Position numbers and translations under genes: made by a program
Notes under the pieces: generated by a model
Seen by the model: the letters and a program-made list of their open reading frames with translations, nothing else
Database searches by the model: none
Told to the model about the DNA's origin: nothing
Shown: positions 1 through 8,174 of the stretch, piece after piece
How positions within the stretch are numbered: the first letter of the stretch is position 1
Layout: the number at the start of each line of letters is the position of its first letter
Assembly (NCBI GenBank): GCA_903857265.1
Contig: CAIODZ010000014.1
Span: forward strand, 1 to 36,560
Direction: 5' to 3'
DNA length: 36,560 nt
Source of the DNA: an uncultured Phycisphaerales bacterium
GTDB lineage: Bacteria; Planctomycetota; Phycisphaerae; Sedimentisphaerales; Anaerobacaceae

Positions 1-765
1 ATGGACCAGGACGACATTATCATTGCCCCCTGGACAACTATAAAATTCAGGGTCGGTGCTTCGTCTTCAACGTCGAGCAGCACATCGTCAAGTACGACCT
101 CGACGGCAAGCTCTCCAAGCCAATTATATCCTAATTCACAGACCTCTTTATACCCGGTGCCTTCGGACACACAGACGGCGGATAACCCTAAGCCGGTGCG
201 GTTTACCAACGTTGACCAGATTGTGGCCGCCGCGAATTCCGCCGCTGATATTCCTCAGGCGATAGACCAGATGACCGCCCTTCTGCGTGAGCGTCACCGT
301 ATTCGTAATCCCAAAGACGATGACTTCAATATCCGCAATATGACGGAGATGACAAACGCATTGTCTTCCACAACAACGCTTATGACCAAGCTTTTGCTTG
401 CAGTTGCGCTTATTTCGCTGATTGTCGGCGGCGTTGGAATAATGAACATAATGCTGGTATCAGTTACCGAGCGGACGCGGGAAATAGGTTTACGAATGGC
501 GGTAGGCGCCCGGGCGAGGGACATCCTGCGTCAGTTCCTGATAGAAGCCGTGGTGCTGTGTCTTGCAGGCGGAATTTTAGGCATTATCCTTGGCTGCGGC
601 GGGTCGTATCTTATAACCCGTTTTCTGCGCTGGCCCACGGAAACATCTGTGCCGGCCATTGTGGCGTCGGTCATTGTCTCGGCAAGCGTTGGAATCGTTT
701 TCGGCTATTACCCGGCATGGAAGGCATCTCGTCTGGACCCAATTGAGGCATTGAGATACGAATGA
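1..765 (+). CDS. macB: MacB-type ABC transporter permease, C-terminal part (5' end outside window)
   Basis: This is the C-terminal half of a MacB/FtsX-type permease, which works with an adaptor protein and an outer-membrane channel to export substrates across both membranes. Residues about 1-30 resemble the periplasmic segment that follows the conserved '(D)QDDxxxxPxTT' stretch, so the ATG at position 1 is probably internal and the gene starts upstream of the window. A Ser/Thr-rich low-complexity insert (residues about 20-40) is unusual for MacB. The FtsX-type block starts near residue 120, with a hydrophobic segment followed by 'GGVGIMNIMLVSVTERTREI', then two more membrane segments and the typical 'PAWKASRLDPIEALRYE' end. 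The stop overlaps the start of the next gene by ATGA, indicating translational coupling. Whether it exports peptides, lipids or drugs cannot be told. Confidence 0.88.
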   Translation: MDQDDIIIAPWTTIKFRVGASSSTSSSTSSSTTSTASSPSQLYPNSQTSLYPVPSDTQTADNPKPVRFTNVDQIVAAANSAADIPQAIDQMTALLRERHRIRNPKDDDFNIRNMTEMTNALSSTTTLMTKLLLAVALISLIVGGVGIMNIMLVSVTERTREIGLRMAVGARARDILRQFLIEAVVLCLAGGILGIILGCGGSYLITRFLRWPTETSVPAIVASVIVSASVGIVFGYYPAWKASRLDPIEALRYE

Positions 766-2168
766 AAAATTTACACTACAAAAACATTATCAGGATTATT
801 TTTTGTTTTTATCTGTTGATACAGGCCGGATGCCTCGTAGGACCCGACTATAAACCGCAGGACCCGAATGTCCCCGCCGGATGGGTCGGGACCAAAAACA
901 CCGCCTCGCCCGACGCGATGCTGCTGAAGTGGTGGACGGAATTTAACGACCCCAATCTCACGTCCTTAGTCGAGCGAGCGATGAAATCAAATCTCGACAT
1001 CAGATTAGCCGAGGAGAAAATACGCCAGGTCCGTGCCATCGAAGGCGCAACAAGTGCCGGATTCTGGCCCACCGCCGATATTACCAGCAGCGCAACTCGC
1101 AACAGAAACTCCGCCGGCGTGAAAAGCAATCTGTTCCAGGTCGGCCTCGATGCCGCGTGGGAGCTTGATATATTCGGGGGGACGAGACGGAGTATCGAGG
1201 CGGCCAAAGCCGACGTGAATGCGTCGATTGAAGACCGGCGCGACGTTATGGTAACTCTCATATCCGAAGTCGCGAATAACTATGTGCAGCTTCGCGGCTT
1301 CCAGCAGGAAATAATCATCGCCAGGAACAACCTCAAGGCACAGCAGCAAAGCGCTGGGGTGGTTCGCAAACGCTATGAAGGCGGTTTTGTCGGCGCGCTT
1401 GACGTCGCCAACGCCGACGCCCAGGTCGCCACGACAATGGCGCAGATTCCGCTGTTTGAAAGCTCCGCGCAACAGACAATTTACAATATCAGCATTCTCC
1501 TCGGTCAGGAGCCCGCTTCTCTTCTGGAAGAGCTTTCCCCCTCTTCCCCGATACCGCCGATGAAACCCGAAATCCCCGTGGGCCTGCCCTCCGAGGTGCT
1601 CCGCAGGCGTCCGGATATAAGACGGGCCGAGGCACAGATACATTCCGCAACGGCACAAATAGGCGTTGCGACCGCGGATTTATTCCCCAAGTTTAATCTT
1701 GCCGGCTCGATGGCTTTCAGCGCCACCAATCAACAGTCACTTAAGTGGGATACACGTACATGGTCGTTTGGACCTTCCGCAAGCTGGCAGATATTCAACG
1801 CCGGACAAGTCAGCTACAACATCGAAGCCCAAAAATCTCTCCGCGAACAGGCCGTCATTACTTACAGAAAAACCGTCCTTACCGCGATTCAAGAGGTTGA
1901 AAATGCGCTCATAGCGTACACCAAAGAGCAGGAACATCACAAGGCGCTTATCGATTCCGTTACCGCAAACCGAAAAGCAGTCGAAATCTCTACTCAACTC
2001 TATGTCGAGGGGCAAACCGAGTTCCTTAGCGTGCTGGACGCACAAAGGTCTTTGTATAGCGCCGAGGATTCTCTGGTGCAGAGCGACCGCACGCTGTCAA
2101 CGGATTTAATCGCCCTTTACAAGGCCCTGGGCGGCGGATGGGATATTGCCTCACCGGACAGCAATTAG
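762..2168 (+). CDS. NodT-family outer-membrane efflux lipoprotein (TolC-like)
   Basis: This 468-residue protein is an outer-membrane factor that forms the exit duct for a tripartite efflux pump. The N-terminus is a lipoprotein signal with lipobox 'LIQAGC' (Cys about 24), followed by the family-typical 'VGPDYKxP' block. Two outer-membrane efflux repeats follow, at about residues 50-240 and 265-455. Family landmarks include 'GLPSEVLRRRPDIRRAEAQ' near residue 275 and 'FNLAGS' just after it. Length matches the NodT/OprM family (about 450-500). The start overlaps the macB stop (ATGA), so the two are co-transcribed and presumably form one exporter; the MacA-like adaptor would lie upstream of the window. 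The efflux role is well supported; the substrate is unknown. Confidence 0.93.
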   Translation: MKNLHYKNIIRIIFCFYLLIQAGCLVGPDYKPQDPNVPAGWVGTKNTASPDAMLLKWWTEFNDPNLTSLVERAMKSNLDIRLAEEKIRQVRAIEGATSAGFWPTADITSSATRNRNSAGVKSNLFQVGLDAAWELDIFGGTRRSIEAAKADVNASIEDRRDVMVTLISEVANNYVQLRGFQQEIIIARNNLKAQQQSAGVVRKRYEGGFVGALDVANADAQVATTMAQIPLFESSAQQTIYNISILLGQEPASLLEELSPSSPIPPMKPEIPVGLPSEVLRRRPDIRRAEAQIHSATAQIGVATADLFPKFNLAGSMAFSATNQQSLKWDTRTWSFGPSASWQIFNAGQVSYNIEAQKSLREQAVITYRKTVLTAIQEVENALIAYTKEQEHHKALIDSVTANRKAVEISTQLYVEGQTEFLSVLDAQRSLYSAEDSLVQSDRTLSTDLIALYKALGGGWDIASPDSN

Positions 2169-2260
2169 TCCCATAAAAGCAGGCGACGGCGTTCTATTTT
2201 TGCAGCTACCAGGAATATGTAATCCCTCTTTGCTAAATTGACGAAAGAGTTATAGGGCAT

Positions 2261-2289
2261 TTGCAAAACGATCGTTACTTAAGCATAAT
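2261..2289 (+). promoter_or_regulatory. Predicted sigma70-type promoter of the STAS gene
   Basis: A -35 TTGCAA (2261-2266) and a -10 CATAAT (2284-2289, 5/6 match) are separated by 17 bp, ahead of the STAS gene and after the efflux operon. Between promoter and gene, a 7-bp hairpin (CCATACT at 2304-2310 with AGTATGG at 2318-2324) overlaps the G-rich ribosome binding site (2323-2329). Confidence 0.5.
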
Positions 2290-2336
2290 CTATATAGAGC
2301 GAGCCATACTTTTCAATAGTATGGGGGAGCGATAAA

Positions 2337-2687
2337 ATGGAAATTAGAGATTTGTCGGAAAACATACTTCTTGTTGAGGCGTCTCCGGAACCGAACTTGA
2401 ACGAAGAGCTTGCCAACACCATCGACGCTGTCCGCGAAAGAAACGACGGCTGCGACGTTGTAGTTGACTTTTTGCACGTTGATATCGTTACATCATCGAG
2501 TTTGTCGAAGCTGCTCAAGCTGCGCAAACTCCTGATGGATGATAACCATTCACTGCTCCTTTGCAGCGTGTCAAGAGCGACAAAAGGAATCTTTTCGGTA
2601 ACGGCGCTGGACAGCATATTTACAATAGTGGCCGACCAGACCGCTGCCGTTAATGAAATTAACAAGCAACAGCCAACTATGAAATAA
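2337..2687 (+). CDS. STAS-domain protein (anti-sigma-factor-antagonist-like)
   Basis: This 116-residue protein has the length and pattern of a single STAS domain as in SpoIIAA/RsbV: alternating beta strands and helices, a central 'VVVDFLHVDIVTSSSLSKLL' stretch equivalent to the switch loop that carries the phosphorylatable Ser/Thr, and a hydrophobic strand 'SLLLCSVS' after it. In the family, the phosphorylation state of this loop controls binding to an anti-sigma factor or another partner. Here several adjacent serines (TSSS) could serve, so the exact site is uncertain. The start is set by a strong GGGGGAG 7 nt upstream. The gene is monocistronic, with its own promoter and intrinsic terminator. 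No cognate kinase or sigma factor is adjacent, so the partner is unknown. Confidence 0.7.
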   Translation: MEIRDLSENILLVEASPEPNLNEELANTIDAVRERNDGCDVVVDFLHVDIVTSSSLSKLLKLRKLLMDDNHSLLLCSVSRATKGIFSVTALDSIFTIVADQTAAVNEINKQQPTMK

Positions 2688-2705
2688 TCTCCTGATTAAA
2701 GCACC

Positions 2706-2742
2706 AAAGCCCCGTCTAAGGAAACCTGACCGGGGCTTTTTT
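2706..2742 (+). terminator. Intrinsic terminator after the STAS gene
   Basis: A perfect 9-bp stem (AAAGCCCCG at 2706-2714, CGGGGCTTT at 2731-2739) with a 16-nt loop runs into a U-tract (2737-2742). It lies 18 bp after the stop codon. Confidence 0.85.
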
Positions 2743-2746
2743 ATTT

Positions 2747-3145
2747 TCCCAAATCAGCAATCGACTCGCAGTTTACCCGCCGTGTTCTGTGACGGGGACC
2801 CAGGCGTCGAAGTACTAACCACAAACCAAATTCCTTGAATCTAAACCCCGTTTGACGGACAATAATCAGGTAATCTTTAGGAGAGGCAAATGGCGAAACA
2901 TACTAACGTGTTGTAACTGGGCAAGAAGGCGGGTAAGTCGTTTATTTTAAGGTGGTTAGGTGAAAAAAAATATTTCACAAAGAAGTGGTTATTTAAGGCG
3001 GTCAACAGGAAATATTGAAAAAACAAAATGCGATTCGAGTAAGATTTTGATATAATGCTGTAATTGGAAGATTTGATTGCGTGGTCAGGCGTTTTATCCA
3101 CCTGCGGTGGATAAATATGGGAAATGTCTTTAAGGAGACAAGAGA
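2747..3145. other. Non-coding leader region upstream of the large secreted protein
   Basis: About 400 bases without a credible gene. It holds a TATAAT-like -10 at 3051-3056 with no good -35 at normal spacing, a small hairpin (GTGAAA 2960-2965 with TTTCAC 2973-2978), the perfect inverted repeat at 3093-3115 and the ribosome binding site AAGGAG at 3132-3137. A minus-strand open frame here (2877-3158) has no ribosome binding site or recognisable domain and was not called. Confidence 0.5.
3093..3115. repeat. Perfect 10-bp inverted repeat with 3-nt loop
   Basis: TTTATCCACC (3093-3102), loop TGC, then GGTGGATAAA (3106-3115). It lies 30 bases ahead of the start of the large secreted protein, within the probable 5' UTR. 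Its core resembles palindromes at 8913-8927 and near 31605-31640, suggesting a dispersed intergenic element. There is no U-tract, so it is not a classical terminator. Confidence 0.75.
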
Positions 3146-6100
3146 ATGAAATCCTCACTTAAATCCAGTGTTATTATTCTTGCAATTCTTATTTCGATTG
3201 TATCTTTGGGTATTGGCATAAGCACAGCGGCCGGAAAAGACCCCAACAATCCTTCAGTAGTTAAAATAGGACCAACAACACGGGGAGATTCTCTTAGCTT
3301 TGAGCAGTTACAGAAAATAAAAATAATGGTTATAGACAGCCCCCCTCGGCCGCCAAAGGGAATCAAAAGATTCTCTGTTACTTCAATGCCGCAGTCCGCG
3401 TTAATGCTTAGCGTCCCAACTTCCACATGGACTTATGGCTGCTCAGCTACTTCAGCGGGAATGATTTTCGGATATTACGACCGCAACGGATATTCAAATA
3501 TGTACACAGGACCGACTAATGGCGGCGTTGCTCCGATGACCGACCTCGGACAGGGAATAGGTACACCTATTCCCGGTTCGTGTTCCATAATAGCTACACA
3601 GAATGGTTTTGACGGAAGAACGACAAGAGGGCATGTTGACGATTATTGGACGGGCTACTTAAATCCCGGTCCCGACCCATGGGAAGGATACTGGACCGAA
3701 CATACCTGGGGCGAATGCACCGCCGACTATATGGGGACAAATCAATGGAAATGGGACTATGACCTTGATGGAACAAGAGAAAACGACGTAGACGGGGCTA
3801 CCATAATGTTTTCCTGGGATGACGGCCAAAAGTTGTACGACTATGTCCCGTCTTCAAGTTATGGTCTGCCACAAACAGAATTATGCCACGGTATGCGACT
3901 GTTTGCAGAATCGCGAGGTTATACGGTTCAAGAAAATTATACCCAAAAAATAGACCCAGTGACATCGGGAGGTTTTTCTTTGGCTGATTACAGAACAGAA
4001 ATTAATAACGGCCACCCTGTCATGATTCAACTCGTAGGGCATACTATGGTTGGCGTAGGTTATGAGTCCGCCAGTTCGCAGACAATCTACGTCAACGACA
4101 CCTGGGATAACAGCGTTCATAGTATGACCTGGGGTGGCAGCTATTCGGGAATGCAGCATTGGGGAGTTACGGTAATTCATCTTAATCCGGCTAATCCGGT
4201 GCCGCCCGTTGCACAAGATCGTAGTGCCAGCACACAAATTAATACCCCCGTGACGATCACGCTGGTGGCCATCGACGACGGCTTGCCGAATCCTCCGGGA
4301 GCACTGACGTACATTATCACTTCATTACCGTCCAACGGTGAATTGAGTGATCCAGGTGCAGGCAGTATAACCGCTGTACCCTACACATTGGCCGGCAATG
4401 GCAATCAGGTCATTTATACACCGGATGTTTCCTTTACCGGCTCCGACAGTTTTCAATTCAGAGCTAACGATGGTGGTACACCGCCGGATGGTGGAGATTC
4501 CAATCAGGCAAATGTATCTATTGCCGTCGGCCCAATCTATGTGGATGTTAATGCGACGGGAGCCAATAACGGCTCAAGCTGGGCCGACGCTTATACCGGT
4601 CTGCAATCCGCCCTATCGGCGGCGGTCGCCGGCGATGAAATCTGGGTCGCTGCGGGAACATACAAGCCCACAACGGACACGGACCGGACGATTTCCTTTG
4701 TTATGAGACAGGGCGTGGTGATTTACGGCGGCTTTGCCGGGACTGAGACAAGCCACAACCAGCGCAACTGGGTCGCGCATCCTACAATACTTTCCGGTGA
4801 TATCGGCATAGCAGATAACAACTCGGACAATTCCTATCACGTGGTCATAGGCGAAAATAATGCGACATTGGATGGTTTTACGATTGCTGGTGGCAATGCG
4901 AACGGAGAAGATTGGCCGTACTACGTCGGCGGCGGGATGTTCAATTGGACAAGCCCGACGATTACCAACTGCACCTTCAGTAAAAATTCAGCTGATTACG
5001 GCGGCGGGATGTACAACTATTATGGCGGCAGCCCGACGTTTACCAACTGTACCTTCAGTGGAAATTCAGCCGATTACGGCGGCGGGATGTACAATGGGGA
5101 CAGCAGCCCGACGTTTACCAACTGTACCTTCAGTGGAAATTCAGCTAACACCGACGGCAGCGGTGGCGGGATGTTCAATTGGGCAAGCAACCCGACGATT
5201 ACCAACTGCACCTTCAGTGGAAATTCAGCTAACACCGGCGGCGGGATGTACAATGGGGACAGCAGCCCGACGATTACCAACTGCAAGTTCATCGCAAACT
5301 CGGCACCCAGCGGCGAATACCCCGGTTGCGGCGGCGGGATGGAAGACGTGAACAATAGTCCTATTGTGACCAATTGCACCTTCAATGGAAATTCAGCTAA
5401 CTACGGCGGCGGGATGTTCAACTACAGTAACAGTATCCCGATCCTGACCAACTGCACCTTCAGTGGAAATCTAGCAGATTACGGCGGCGGGATGGACAAC
5501 GGCAATGTCAGCAATCCGACGATAAACAACTGCATACTGTGGGGCAATACCGCACCCTATGGACCGCAGATTTACAATTTTGACAACAGCAACTCCAACA
5601 TTACCTATAGCAATGTTCAGGGCGGCCAGCCAGGAACGGGCAATATCAACCGAACCCCTCTTTTCATAGGTGCTGGTGACTTTCGTCTGCAAGGAAGCAG
5701 CCCCTGCATAGATGCCGGCAACAACTCGGCTATGCCCACCGGCGTTACCACCGACTTAGCGGGTAATCCACGTTTTATCGATGACCCGCATACCTTTGAC
5801 ACTGGCGCAGGTACGCCGCCTATCGTGGATATGGGGGCATTTGAATATATCCGACCGCAATACAGTATCACTGCTTCGGCGGGTCCGAACGGCACCATTA
5901 GTCCCAGCGGTATCTTCAACGTCTACCAGGGTGACAACCAGTCATTTACCGCCACACCGAACACCGGTTATATGGTGGATAAATGGTATCTTGGGGGCAA
6001 TCCCGCCCAAACCGGCGGATTAAGCTATGCGCTTAATAATATTCAGGCTGATGCAATTGTATTGGTAAATTTCAAACCAACGGTTGTCTTGACAATGGCA

Positions 6101-8035
6101 GTATCACCATCCGAAGCAGGAATTACGGTGCCTGCAATAGGTACTAATGAAGTTGCAAAGAATGAGGCAAAATCGATTGAGACCCATGCAAACGCAGGTT
6201 ACGTCTTCAATAGATGGACTGCCTCACCGGCTGAGAATGTAATTTTTGGCAATTCCAACAGTCCATCGACGACGGTCACATTGTCGGGGGACGCAACAGT
6301 GACTGCAAACTTTTTACCTCCGGTGAACTTAACAATGGCCGCACAGCCACCTGAAGGAGGTACAACAACACCGTCCGTAGGAACTTTATCTGTCGGGCAT
6401 GGTGTGGCAACACCGATTGAAGCCAATGCAACCACAGGTTATGTCTTCAGCGGATGGACCGCCTCACCGGCTGAAAATGTAATTTTTGGCAACCCCAATA
6501 ATCCATCGACAACGGTCACACTGTCGGGTAACGCAACAGTGACTGCAAACTTCAACGCAAAACCAGTTGCTGCTATAAACGCAACAGCAACTATGCTGGT
6601 GATAACAAATGCTGATTCGGTAACTCTTGATGCAACCGGCTCAACTGATGATGGGCTTCCGAATCCGCCGGGTGTACTTACATATTTCTGGGAGAAGGTC
6701 ACAGGCCCAAATAAGTGTAGTATTTCAAATCCGAATGCGGCCGTTACAGAGGTTTCATTTTCAGGAACTGGTATTTTCGAATTCCGCTTAACCGTTTATG
6801 ACGGTCAGTTAGAGAACACACAACTTATAACAATAACGGTCGTCCTTGATGTTGCATATGTCTCAACCGCCGGTGATGATGATACGGGTTTAGGTACTGC
6901 CGCAAGTCCTTTTGCATCAATTCAAAATGGCATAAATACGGTCCAGGATAACGGAACTGTATTAGTTTTGCCGGGTACTTACTATGAGAATATCAATTTC
7001 GGCAGCAAAAAGGTTACCGTAAGAAGCAATAATCCCAATGATGCGAATGTTGTTGCTAATTCAATCATCAATGCCAATGGTTCGGGGAGCGCGGTTGTAT
7101 TTGATTCTGGCGAAGACGCAAACAGTGTTCTTACCGGTTTTACAATCACCGGCGGTGACACAGAAGTAGGCGGCGGAATATATATCAATGAGGCGTCGCC
7201 TGTTGTTGAGAGGAATGTAATTAGAGGCAACAGAGCAGGCAGCGAAGGCGGTGGAATTTACTGTCAGGGGGGCTCTGCAACGATACGATATAATGAAATC
7301 AGCAACAATTACTCCGGCTTTGCCGGCGGTGTCAGTTTTGAGACCAGCTTTGCTGTTTTGCAGAACAATCTGATAGTCAACAATAATGCGGATTATGATT
7401 CCGGTGTCGCTTGTGTTGAGGGTCAGCCGAGAATAGCGAACAACACGATAGCAGGTAATGTTGCGGTATATGATTATGATTCATCGGGTTTGCTTATAGT
7501 ATCAAGCTTACCACCGATAATCAGCAATAATATAATGGCGTTTAATTATGGAGCTCCCGGAGTAGTTGATTTTGGCGGTTTTGACCCGAATTATTTTAAC
7601 TATAACGATGTTTACGGTCATCCAAATGGTAACTACCTTAGCTGGGTTTTGCCGGCGATGGACCAGACCGGCGTTAATGGAAATATATCTGTGAATCCGC
7701 TTTTTGCTGATACTGACGCTAATAATTATCATTTGCTCCCAGCATCTCTACTAATTGACGCAGGTGATCCATCTTCAGATTGGAACAGCGAACCTCGGCC
7801 TAATGGCGGTCGAATCAATATGGGGGCTTATGGAAATACGCCAGAAGCATCGTGCAGCGTAGCAGGTGATATTACATGGGACAAGAAAGTTGATTTCAGG
7901 GATTTTGCGAAACTTGCTTTCTACTGGTTAAAAAATGAGCCATCAGTAGATATTGCTCCGTTAGTTAGTGGTGATAATATAGTTGATGTAGGGGACTTGG
8001 CAGTTTTGGCTGAACACTGGCTTGAGGGGATTTGA
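3146..8035 (+). CDS. Secreted C39/papain-like and double beta-helix protein with dockerin-like tail
   Basis: This 1629-residue exported protein has a Sec signal peptide (residues 1 to about 28, ending near 'STAA'); AAGGAG 8 nt upstream fixes the start. Domains in order: (1) cysteine-peptidase-like domain, about 80-340, with Cys99 in 'YGCSATSAG', His299 in 'GHTMVGVGY' and Asn317/Asp318 as candidate triad; (2) cadherin/Ig-like domain, about 350-460; (3) parallel beta-helix, about 464-895, with seven or eight 'TNCTFSGNSADYGGGMYN'-type turns; (4) bacterial-repeat/InlB-B-like modules, about 906-1137, including an 80-residue tandem duplication; (5) PKD-like domain, about 1139-1235; (6) second beta-helix, about 1236-1545; (7) two dockerin-like 'VDxxDxAxLAxxWL' motifs, about 1572-1629. 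It is probably a cell-surface or extracellular protein. Catalysis and substrate are inferred. A beta-helix can be a polysaccharide lyase or merely an adhesive scaffold, and no lyase residues can be assigned by eye. Confidence 0.85.
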   Translation: MKSSLKSSVIILAILISIVSLGIGISTAAGKDPNNPSVVKIGPTTRGDSLSFEQLQKIKIMVIDSPPRPPKGIKRFSVTSMPQSALMLSVPTSTWTYGCSATSAGMIFGYYDRNGYSNMYTGPTNGGVAPMTDLGQGIGTPIPGSCSIIATQNGFDGRTTRGHVDDYWTGYLNPGPDPWEGYWTEHTWGECTADYMGTNQWKWDYDLDGTRENDVDGATIMFSWDDGQKLYDYVPSSSYGLPQTELCHGMRLFAESRGYTVQENYTQKIDPVTSGGFSLADYRTEINNGHPVMIQLVGHTMVGVGYESASSQTIYVNDTWDNSVHSMTWGGSYSGMQHWGVTVIHLNPANPVPPVAQDRSASTQINTPVTITLVAIDDGLPNPPGALTYIITSLPSNGELSDPGAGSITAVPYTLAGNGNQVIYTPDVSFTGSDSFQFRANDGGTPPDGGDSNQANVSIAVGPIYVDVNATGANNGSSWADAYTGLQSALSAAVAGDEIWVAAGTYKPTTDTDRTISFVMRQGVVIYGGFAGTETSHNQRNWVAHPTILSGDIGIADNNSDNSYHVVIGENNATLDGFTIAGGNANGEDWPYYVGGGMFNWTSPTITNCTFSKNSADYGGGMYNYYGGSPTFTNCTFSGNSADYGGGMYNGDSSPTFTNCTFSGNSANTDGSGGGMFNWASNPTITNCTFSGNSANTGGGMYNGDSSPTITNCKFIANSAPSGEYPGCGGGMEDVNNSPIVTNCTFNGNSANYGGGMFNYSNSIPILTNCTFSGNLADYGGGMDNGNVSNPTINNCILWGNTAPYGPQIYNFDNSNSNITYSNVQGGQPGTGNINRTPLFIGAGDFRLQGSSPCIDAGNNSAMPTGVTTDLAGNPRFIDDPHTFDTGAGTPPIVDMGAFEYIRPQYSITASAGPNGTISPSGIFNVYQGDNQSFTATPNTGYMVDKWYLGGNPAQTGGLSYALNNIQADAIVLVNFKPTVVLTMAVSPSEAGITVPAIGTNEVAKNEAKSIETHANAGYVFNRWTASPAENVIFGNSNSPSTTVTLSGDATVTANFLPPVNLTMAAQPPEGGTTTPSVGTLSVGHGVATPIEANATTGYVFSGWTASPAENVIFGNPNNPSTTVTLSGNATVTANFNAKPVAAINATATMLVITNADSVTLDATGSTDDGLPNPPGVLTYFWEKVTGPNKCSISNPNAAVTEVSFSGTGIFEFRLTVYDGQLENTQLITITVVLDVAYVSTAGDDDTGLGTAASPFASIQNGINTVQDNGTVLVLPGTYYENINFGSKKVTVRSNNPNDANVVANSIINANGSGSAVVFDSGEDANSVLTGFTITGGDTEVGGGIYINEASPVVERNVIRGNRAGSEGGGIYCQGGSATIRYNEISNNYSGFAGGVSFETSFAVLQNNLIVNNNADYDSGVACVEGQPRIANNTIAGNVAVYDYDSSGLLIVSSLPPIISNNIMAFNYGAPGVVDFGGFDPNYFNYNDVYGHPNGNYLSWVLPAMDQTGVNGNISVNPLFADTDANNYHLLPASLLIDAGDPSSDWNSEPRPNGGRINMGAYGNTPEASCSVAGDITWDKKVDFRDFAKLAFYWLKNEPSVDIAPLVSGDNIVDVGDLAVLAEHWLEGI
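4964..5535 (+). repeat. Tandem beta-helix coding repeats
   Basis: Seven to eight imperfect in-frame repeats of about 75-95 bases, each built on ACCAACTGCACCTTCAGTGG followed by AATTCAGC and a GGCGGCGGGATG element. Each encodes one beta-helix turn (NCTFSGNSA...GGGM). Near-identical stretches between units make the tract prone to unit gain, loss and assembly collapse. Confidence 0.85.
6071..6550 (+). repeat. Two tandem 240-bp units encoding 80-residue modules
   Basis: Units at about 6071-6310 and 6311-6550 align at an exact offset of 240 bases. Their last 120 bases are nearly identical (the 'WTASPAENVIFGN' to 'ATVTANF' segment), while the first halves have diverged. This is a recent in-frame duplication inside the large secreted protein. 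Confidence 0.85.
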
Positions 8036-8174
8036 GCCCTTCGACTGGTTCGATGACGCTCACCACAGGTCGCTGCTACGCTTGCTCAGGACAGGCAGTT
8101 GAGCAGGCGAGCAAATTCAGCGGGCAGCGGACAGATAAAGCCCAAGACAACAGACCGCGGACGACCGAAGTTAA
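8036..8174. other. Short intergenic region with repeat-like sequence
   Basis: This stretch separates the convergent large secreted gene and the pseudopilin-like gene. It holds a 'CCCTTCGACTGG...GCTCAGGACAGGC' type segment (8038-8097) that looks like dispersed intergenic repeats seen in many environmental genomes. No gene or clear terminator was found. Confidence 0.4.

Noticed and set aside
1..3. ATG at position 1 as the true start of the MacB-type gene
   Set aside because: The product lacks the ATPase domain, first membrane helix and most of the periplasmic domain, and opens in the middle of a conserved segment, so the gene extends beyond the window.
1005..1658. Long minus-strand open frame (217 codons) inside the efflux lipoprotein gene
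   Set aside because: Antisense shadow of a clearly conserved gene; composition follows the codon bias of the plus strand.
2877..3158. Minus-strand open frame upstream of the large secreted gene
   Set aside because: AT-rich, low-complexity product, no ribosome binding site, and it overlaps the secreted gene's ribosome binding site and start.
4860..5351. Plus-strand open frame with repeated 'RRLPTVPSVEIQ' units
   Set aside because: Out-of-frame reading of the beta-helix DNA repeats of the secreted protein; the repetition comes from the DNA tandem units, not from a separate gene.
4964..5535. CRISPR-like repetition
   Set aside because: Repeats are in-frame, imperfect and unequal in length with coding spacers (beta-helix turns); no cas genes occur in the window.
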